DNA of 64,000 bases from UBA7916 sp036121365 (GTDB lineage: Bacteria; Pseudomonadota; Gammaproteobacteria; Comchoanobacterales; Comchoanobacteraceae): assembly GCA_036121365.1 (NCBI GenBank), contig JAZAFR010000011.1, forward strand, positions 1 through 64,000, read 5' to 3'. Position numbers and translations under genes: made by a program. The notes beneath the pieces are model-generated. The model did no database searches. It was not told where the DNA came from and saw nothing but the letters and a program-made list of their open reading frames with translations. Below, one piece after another: positions 58,257 to 64,000 of this stretch. How positions within the stretch are numbered: the stretch's first letter is position 1; each line of letters opens with the position of its first letter.

Positions 58257-59141
58257 ATGACAAAAAAACCAACAGACAATACACCTATTGAACAATTAAA
58301 AGAAACAAAACAAATCATCATCCTGACTTATGATCCTAAATGGCCAAAAAACTATCAAATCGAAAAAGAAAAATTAATTGAACATCTTGAAAATAAAACA
58401 ATCAGCATTCATCACATTGGCTCAACATCAATTGAAGGCATGTCAGCTAAGGAAGACTTGGACATTTTACTCATCATTGACAAACTTGAACATGCACTTG
58501 AATTACAAAATTTCGGCTATGTCTTTAAAGGCGAACTCAACATTCCACTTCGCTATTTCTTTTCTAAAAACCAAGGCCATACCAAAGTCAATTTACATGT
58601 ATGTGAAAAAGATCATGGGTTTATTAATCTTAACCTGACCTTTAGAGATTGGCTCAAAAAAAATAGAAATGACATGCAAGCATACATCGAGCTAAAAAAC
58701 AGCATACTGAAATCACCAACTGCAGGGCTGAAACTGGCAGGGGGTTTTTCCCAGTACACCCACAAAAAAGATAAATTCATCAAAGAAATCCTAATCAAAT
58801 CTGGCTATAATGGCACCAATGTTAACTTTTGCTCTCATGAAAGCGAATGGCGAGCAATCATACAGTTAACTGAACATAGTAAGCAAGGCAATACCAACAA
58901 AGCAATCAACTTTCAAGATTTTCTTACCACAGCCAAAGCAAATGATCATAAGCATTTCATCTTATCTAAAGCATGTAAAATAATAGGCCATGCAAAAGTT
59001 TGTCTACTCCCCCATCAAAAGGCCAAAATAGAATACATCATCACCCGTGACGATCCGTCAGAATTGGCAAAGAAACACTTAGCAGCATTCATCAAAAAAT
59101 GGCTGAATTTTCACACCCTTATATTGACATCACAGACGTAA
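58257..59141 (+). CDS. GrpB/UPF0157-like nucleotidyltransferase with extra C-terminal domain
   Basis: 294 residues from the ATG at 58,257; a longer in-frame start at 58,197 lies within the paralogue stump. The first 170 residues show the GrpB pattern: YDPKWPKNYQIEKEKL, HHIGSTSIEGMSAKEDLDILL (the nucleotidyltransferase G-S and D-x-D signature) and the NLHVCEKDHGF strand. GrpB proteins are usually about 170-180 residues; here a 120-residue helical domain of unknown family follows. The family's substrate is not established. No clear ribosome site is seen. Confidence 0.75.
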   Translation: MTKKPTDNTPIEQLKETKQIIILTYDPKWPKNYQIEKEKLIEHLENKTISIHHIGSTSIEGMSAKEDLDILLIIDKLEHALELQNFGYVFKGELNIPLRYFFSKNQGHTKVNLHVCEKDHGFINLNLTFRDWLKKNRNDMQAYIELKNSILKSPTAGLKLAGGFSQYTHKKDKFIKEILIKSGYNGTNVNFCSHESEWRAIIQLTEHSKQGNTNKAINFQDFLTTAKANDHKHFILSKACKIIGHAKVCLLPHQKAKIEYIITRDDPSELAKKHLAAFIKKWLNFHTLILTSQT

Positions 59142-59286
59142 AAAATCAAATCACTACTTTTTAATGACTGAGTCAAAATAGCAAAAACACCAATCTTAAA
59201 TCCAACTAACCAAGATAGAAAGACCCTAGAATTTTCAAATTGATAATAGGATTCCTTCCTTATCAAATATGGATTTGAAAGGCTGA

Positions 59287-59898
59287 CTATTTGAGAATTT
59301 TTTTTGCAAATTTCCTAACCTTATCCATATGCGCTTCAAAAATATGGATAGGCATATCAGGTAGAACGGAGTAGAATCTTAAATATCGGGCTTTTAAACC
59401 TCCGAGCTGAAAAACCGATTTCTTAATGCGCCGGTAAGGAATATTATCGAATATCGAAAAATTGAAATAACTGACCATTGGCCCCCCATAAGTAATCGAT
59501 ATCAATCCCAGCTTTCCCTTCATTTTATTAGCCACAGGATAGCCATAATTTTTAAAATACACACTACCCGGCACCATGGCCCTGTAACTAAAAAACCAAG
59601 TCGGATGCAACACCCAGTCAACCCAATTTTCCAGTATTGCATTGAGTCTTAAGTTGTGACACGAACCAATCAAAAACATGACATCGGCTTTTTCAAGTCT
59701 CTCTCTATAATCAAGCACAATTTGAGGAGGAGGATTGATATCACTACGATAAAAAGGCAATTGCTCTTTTTCTTCAAATAAGTTGATAACATCTGTTTTA
59801 TGCCCGAGTCGATTGGCCTCCTCGACAAAAGTATCACGAATTGCTGCATTAAACGACGTTTTTGTATTATGATGCCCAAATATGATTACAATATCCAA
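59287..59898 (-). CDS. NAD(P)H quinone oxidoreductase, flavodoxin-2 family
   Basis: 203 residues from a TTG at 59,898, preferred because GGAGG lies exactly five bases upstream and the flavodoxin fold (LDIVIIFGHHNTKTS) starts there; the frame is open for 47 more unmatched codons. The KADVMFLIGSCHNLRLNAILENWVDWVL segment and SITYGGP loop match MdaB/KefF-type proteins that reduce quinones by two electrons with FMN or FAD. Confidence 0.85.
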   Translation of the reverse strand: MDIVIIFGHHNTKTSFNAAIRDTFVEEANRLGHKTDVINLFEEKEQLPFYRSDINPPPQIVLDYRERLEKADVMFLIGSCHNLRLNAILENWVDWVLHPTWFFSYRAMVPGSVYFKNYGYPVANKMKGKLGLISITYGGPMVSYFNFSIFDNIPYRRIKKSVFQLGGLKARYLRFYSVLPDMPIHIFEAHMDKVRKFAKKILK

Positions 59899-60134
59899 CT
59901 GAACCTCCGTTACCAACCCACTCAAATTGTAGCTACTACAGAAATTTTTGTCAAAAATACTCAATGGTTTCCACCGAAAAAATAAGATGACATTTATCCA
60001 GATCAGAAACCCTATAACACACTGCCCTATGCCGAACAAAAAACCATTCGATGCGAAGATTTAAAAATGTATAATTGAACACAACAAAACATTTCAAACT
60101 AAAGTATCGAGCAGAGGCCTACCATTACCCTTTA

Positions 60135-60806
60135 TTAAAATACAGGACCATTACGACCATTCCTAGTACCTTGTTTGCAAAAAAAACCAGTTGCATAACG
60201 AAGCCTACTTGCCTCAAAATCACCCGTGAGGTCTTGTATTTTTTTTTGAATCTCTGCAATGTGTTGAGGCGCATCATTTGGAAGGAGCTGATATCCCACC
60301 ACCAACTTTAACAAATGAATACTGTGCCCATTCTGACTGCTTTTAAAAATGGCTTTTACTTTGATATTTGCCAGGCAAATATCTTTATTCCCAGGATCAA
60401 AAACACCGATATTATGGAAAACAACACCGTCTTTTCTTCCTTGCAGTAAACCCACAATACCTTTTGAAAAACCAATCAGCTCCAAATCAGAAGGTACGAC
60501 TTTTGCTTCTTTAACCGTCTCAGAAATACAAGCATAGAACTTCTTTAAATACTCATTTTGTCTCTTTAAAACATAGGCTTTAACCGAGGAACAATCATAA
60601 CAAAACAACCGACCTCCATGATATTGCAAAAGCACCCTATCAACAACCACCTTACCACTCAGAGGACAAACAAACTCTTTTTTTAATTTCAAAAATCGTA
60701 AAAAACTTCTTCTTGAGTTGGTCGTCAAACCATCGCTCCAATCAATTAGAAGTCGATCTCCTTCAATTTGAATGGTCGGCATTATTATTGGGCACCCTAA
60801 AAACAA
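60135..60806 (-). CDS. Hypothetical protein with a cysteine pair
   Basis: 223 residues; the likely start is one of two ATGs at 60,806 or 60,782 (MPTIQIEGDRLL). No family was recognised. CPLSG and LFCYDCSS near residues 47-73 might form a zinc or disulfide site. The middle has short alternating strands and helices, and the end is basic (CKQGTRNGRNG). There is no signal or membrane segment. Confidence 0.6.
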   Translation of the reverse strand: MFLGCPIIMPTIQIEGDRLLIDWSDGLTTNSRRSFLRFLKLKKEFVCPLSGKVVVDRVLLQYHGGRLFCYDCSSVKAYVLKRQNEYLKKFYACISETVKEAKVVPSDLELIGFSKGIVGLLQGRKDGVVFHNIGVFDPGNKDICLANIKVKAIFKSSQNGHSIHLLKLVVGYQLLPNDAPQHIAEIQKKIQDLTGDFEASRLRYATGFFCKQGTRNGRNGPVF

Positions 60807-60879
60807 AAATCACGAGACGTTATTATAAAATAAAACCGGATGGTGACACAAGAATAAATATTTCAATTCAATCAACAAC

Positions 60880-61500
60880 TCAGGACAAATCACCAACAAT
60901 TCTTAACTTCAACGCAGACTTTGCCCGCATAGAAGCATAAGTATCATACTTTTTATCATCAAGGATATGATAAACAAACGTCTTAACTTGGTCATCTTTT
61001 TTCACAAATCCCACAAACCACCCAACTTGTCTATCTTGAATTTTCTTACCTTGCCTATCCAGCTGTGAGCAGTTTCCTGTTTTGCCGTATAAATCCCATC
61101 CATTCTCCAATTTTTCAATGAACATAATTCTTTTTGTATTGGCTTGCGCATTGACATCAACGGGCAGTGCATTTGAAACCAAGCGATTCAACAAAGCCAA
61201 CTGCTCTTGTGGAGAAATTACTAAAGAGCTGGACAACCAACAGTGGCTCAATCCATTATTCAGACCCGAATCACCACTGGTATCTTGATTCCAATAACCC
61301 AGCAGTTGGACATAATCGTCAAAGCGCGACTTTCCAAGTTTTGCAGTGACACGTTGTGAATACCAAACACAGCTGTTTTTAAACCAGGATAATGGGTGGT
61401 GCGGTTTTTTCCAGACATCCAACCAGTCAACATCCGTTGAATGATAGTTCAATAATGGATGTGTTGTATCGTGCAAAATTCCTGCATCAAATCCCATCAA
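60880..61500 (-). pseudogene. Class D (OXA/LoxA-type) beta-lactamase, N-terminally truncated
   Basis: About 206 readable residues match the C-terminal three quarters of an OXA enzyme: LMGFDAGIL, the S-x-V motif in NSCVWYSQ, WLSSSLVISPQEQ, LYGKTG and DTYASMRAKSALK. The signal peptide and the S-T-F-K active-site segment (about 60 residues) are missing. Reading upstream in frame gives CVIAL, then a TAG at 61,513-61,515 in the place expected for the catalytic lysine, and no similarity beyond. Without S-T-F-K it cannot hydrolyse beta-lactams. The closest relatives I know by sequence feel are Legionella LoxA-like proteins. Confidence 0.85.
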
Positions 61501-61634
61501 AGCAATGACACACTACCAAGAACTTGATGCACAGAACAATCCACAATTAGAAGACAATATGTGTTGTCTATGTTAAACAAACCATCACTCAAACATTAAA
61601 ATGCCAGATTCTAACAAAAAGACAACCCTTAAAA

Positions 61635-62040
61635 CTAGACCATCGCATCTACAATACGTTGTACATCACGATCGATATCGCCATGATCAGAGTTCAATGT
61701 AAAACTGGGCACCTCTGCAAACAATGCATCTCTACTTTCATGCAAATCATCAAGTAATTTTGAATAATCAGCCGTTGGCGATAAGGGTCAGTAATTTTTA
61801 ATTTTATCTGATGGCGATCTTTCATGCTGAACTAATGTACTACCTTCAACACTAACTGTAAATTCTGATTGTAAAATTTCTCGCGCCCTAATATCACAAA
61901 TGATATTTTCATCAGTAGTCACTACAATATTCTCCCTTGTGGTTTGGTATTAAAGAATTTCCAGCAAAGTCTGATTAAAATGGCTTTCACTGCCTGGACC
62001 AAAAACATCCGTTACCATGCGGCCCATAGAAAACACACAC
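61635..62040 (-). pseudogene. Shikimate-kinase-like pseudogene with in-frame stops
   Basis: One minus-strand frame reads MGRMVTDVFGPGSESHF, then a stop (TAA), ENIVVTTDENIICDIRAREIL, later a second stop (TGA), then ADYSKLLDDLHESRDALFAEV and an end at TAG (61,635-61,637). The order matches the middle and end of AroK (G-x-x-I-x-x-I-F-x-x-x-G-E, the R-x-x-L strand, and R-D-x-L-Y-x-E-x-A-D). The N-terminal P-loop is missing. It lies just after the SDR gene. It may be a remnant of a divergent kinase instead of AroK itself. Confidence 0.5.
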
Positions 62041-62074
62041 GCCAACTCTGTTTTCTAGAGACCGACATATCTAT

Positions 62075-62776
62075 CTACGGCAAGATCTCCTGCCCATCCC
62101 AAGCAATACATTTTCCTGTCTGTGATCTATCTATATTTTCTAAAACAGATAACAATTTTTCAGCTGAATACTCTGGAGTGAATAACTCACTTTTAGGAAC
62201 GGTAGACTGAAATGGCTTTGATAAAGAACTGTCAACTGTCCCAGGATGCAATCCCACCACAATAGAGTGCTTATTGATGCGTCCTGACTCTATTGCTGCA
62301 TTTTTTATAATCATATTCAAAGCAGCCTTTGAACTACGATACGCATACCAACCACCAAGATGATTATCAGTAATACTACCAACCCTAGCAGACAATATGG
62401 CAAATACTGACCTTGAATGACGATCTAACTTCGGCAAAAAATACTTTGCAACCAATGCTGGAATAACCGCATTGATCTGAAAATAATGATGAAACTTCTC
62501 TGCCGACAGGTCTTTCAATGATTTTTCAGGCATCATGTCTTGACCATGCAATGACCCATTTGTAACAATGACCAAGTCCAAGCACTGATCTTTTGAAGCA
62601 AGCTCAGAACATGCACAAATAGACTCCTCAGAATCATAATCAATGTGGTTAAAACCATGACTTGAAAACACATGCAGGCTCGCATTTGGATATTTCCTAG
62701 AGACGATTTCTCTAAAAGCACCACCAATCGCACCTGAAGCACCAATGATTGCAATATTTTTCGGATTAAAATCCAC
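62075..62776 (-). CDS. Short-chain dehydrogenase/reductase (CsgA-like)
   Basis: 233 residues. The Rossmann turn IGASGAIGGAF is at about residue 10, and the catalytic Ser and YxxxK motif are in ILSARVGS...YAYRSSKAAL. HPGTVDSSLSKPF is the typical C-factor end. SDR genes of this group are often next to photolyases in marine gammaproteobacteria, as here. The substrate is unknown. Confidence 0.85.
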   Translation of the reverse strand: MDFNPKNIAIIGASGAIGGAFREIVSRKYPNASLHVFSSHGFNHIDYDSEESICACSELASKDQCLDLVIVTNGSLHGQDMMPEKSLKDLSAEKFHHYFQINAVIPALVAKYFLPKLDRHSRSVFAILSARVGSITDNHLGGWYAYRSSKAALNMIIKNAAIESGRINKHSIVVGLHPGTVDSSLSKPFQSTVPKSELFTPEYSAEKLLSVLENIDRSQTGKCIAWDGQEILP

Positions 62777-62921
62777 TACTAAGCCCTACCTTAATGATTC
62801 ATTAAAGTATATGCCAAATCGAAAGCGTATTCAAGCCCCGGATAAAAGCATAAAATCAACTGACTTTGGTCTTAGCATCGATAAAACATGGCCAAATCAA
62901 TCGCTAAAGAAACCAGATTGT

Positions 62922-64000
62922 CTATACATCATTTTGTTTTAAAGATTGAAAGGCATTCAAAGCCAAATCTCGCGACTTTTTAAGATCGATAATTGGATGC
63001 GGGTATGTCGATCCCAACTCAATATCCGCATCTTTTAAAATCAAAGCGGGTGTTTCCCACGGACAATAAAGATACTTTGTAGGCAAAGAAGCAATTTCAG
63101 GAATATATTGACGTATGTATTCACCATCGGGGTCAAACTTCTGCCCCTGGGTAACCGGATTAAAAATACGAAAATAAGGCGCAGCATCGGCCCCGCAACC
63201 CGCAACCCACTGCCAACTGGCACTATTATTCGCCAAATCTGCATCAACGAGTGTGTCCCAAAACCAACGCTCGCCGTGACGCCAGTCCAATAATAAGTTT
63301 TTCACCAAAAATGAGCCCACAATCATTCGAACTCGATTGTGCATGTAACCAGTCTGCCACAATTCACGCATACCCGCATCCACCATGGGGATCCCAGTTT
63401 GTCCTCTTTGCCATGCATGCAAGTGATTCTCATTTTCAGCCCAGGGAAAACCATCAAATTTAGACTGTAAATTCTCAACTGGCAATTTCGGATTGTGATA
63501 GAGCTGACTATACGAAAATTCACGCCAGCCCAGCTCACTACAAAAGTGATCTATATTTTTATCACTACCGAGTTCCCTGACTGTATACCATACTTGATTT
63601 GGTGAAATCTCACCAAAATGAAGATGGGGTGATAGTCGAGAAACAGAGGGTTTTGCTGGGAAATTCCGACCTTCCTTGTAAGAAGATAATCCATTGTCGG
63701 TAAAAAACTTAAGACAACCCTGAGCATGAGATTCACCCATATCCCAAAAACTTTTGACATGTTCACCCCAATCCTGGTCTGGAAGCAAATCAAGGGCATC
63801 AATACCCATATGCGCCTGATCTAAAATACTGTGAACAACATCAGGTTTTGATAAAGGGACTCTTGGTTCTCTGGCATTGAGACAACCTTTTCGATAAAAA
63901 GGAGTGAATACCTTATATTGAGTACCATCATCTTTTTTAATATCCCAAGGCTCCCACAATAACGAACCATTGAAGGTTGCTACATCTATACCATAGGACT
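62922..64000 (-). CDS. phrB: Class I CPD photolyase, partial (N-terminus beyond window)
   Basis: 359 residues are visible; the frame is open to the right edge. It reads the C-terminal FAD/DNA domain of a DNA photolyase: SLLWEPW linker, SRLSPHLHFGEIS, ELGWREFSYSQLYHNP, AWQRGQTGIPMVDAGMRELWQTGYMHNRVRMIVGSFLVKNLL and the ADLANNSASWQWVAGCGADAAPYFRIFNP core, with the Trp/Asn residues that contact FAD and the pyrimidine dimer. It repairs cyclobutane dimers with blue light. This is the third photolyase in the window. Confidence 0.93.
   Translation of the reverse strand, partial: SYGIDVATFNGSLLWEPWDIKKDDGTQYKVFTPFYRKGCLNAREPRVPLSKPDVVHSILDQAHMGIDALDLLPDQDWGEHVKSFWDMGESHAQGCLKFFTDNGLSSYKEGRNFPAKPSVSRLSPHLHFGEISPNQVWYTVRELGSDKNIDHFCSELGWREFSYSQLYHNPKLPVENLQSKFDGFPWAENENHLHAWQRGQTGIPMVDAGMRELWQTGYMHNRVRMIVGSFLVKNLLLDWRHGERWFWDTLVDADLANNSASWQWVAGCGADAAPYFRIFNPVTQGQKFDPDGEYIRQYIPEIASLPTKYLYCPWETPALILKDADIELGSTYPHPIIDLKKSRDLALNAFQSLKQNDV

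Overview
The window reads as the chromosome of a low-GC, AT-rich gammaproteobacterium. The FtsA-FtsZ-LpxC order, UvrD, GrpE-DnaK-DnaJ, FtsQ, Tag and DsbB are all of gammaproteobacterial type. Several large, lineage-specific proteins suggest a host- or protist-associated life, perhaps in or near Legionellales. These are a giant coiled-coil protein, two 24-residue-repeat proteins of DUF4116 type, and two proteins ending in eukaryotic CaaX prenylation boxes. This placement is inference. No rRNA, tRNA, CRISPR array, integrase or complete insertion sequence was seen.

Layout. 1-8.4 kb: a giant repetitive coiled-coil gene (C-terminus outside the window) and a Ser/Thr/Pro-rich membrane protein. 8.9-13.6 kb: lpxC, ftsZ, ftsA and ftsQ on the minus strand; the cluster is split between ftsQ and ftsA by a repeat-encoded small protein with its own terminator. 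13.7-18.6 kb: an unknown membrane protein, uvrD, and a DsbB-alpha/beta hydrolase fusion. 18.8-22.7 kb: grpE-dnaK-dnaJ with a candidate heat-shock promoter in front of dnaK. 23-33.7 kb: an esterase-like hydrolase, a FadB/FadJ-type beta-oxidation enzyme, a HAD phosphatase, two CaaX-ending proteins (27.1-28.1 and 29.6-30.9 kb), a DUF2147 protein, a class II aldolase, a multi-pass membrane protein and an amino-acid permease.

34.1-38.9 kb is a tightly overlapping photobiology operon: an FeS-type photolyase, an RNase H-fold-like protein, a 49-residue DUF2256 zinc-ribbon-like protein, a DUF3429 membrane protein and a second photolyase. A third photolyase runs off the right edge. 39-43.4 kb carries a DEAD-box helicase, a cold-shock protein, Tag glycosylase and a TauE/SafE exporter. 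44.2-48.7 kb is crtI-crtB-crtY-blh, which converts a C20 precursor through phytoene, lycopene and beta-carotene to retinal. Neither crtE nor a rhodopsin is in the window, so both are expected elsewhere. With three photolyases this points to a cell that meets sunlight.

48.8-64 kb: an alcohol dehydrogenase, an unknown 691-residue protein, a CobW-type metallochaperone with a strong promoter, a tRNA dihydrouridine synthase, a Bcr/CflA exporter, a 24-residue-repeat protein followed by the stump of a lost paralogue, a GrpB-like nucleotidyltransferase, a flavodoxin-fold quinone reductase, and a decaying stretch with an N-terminally truncated class D beta-lactamase and a shikimate-kinase-like pseudogene, then an SDR and the third photolyase.
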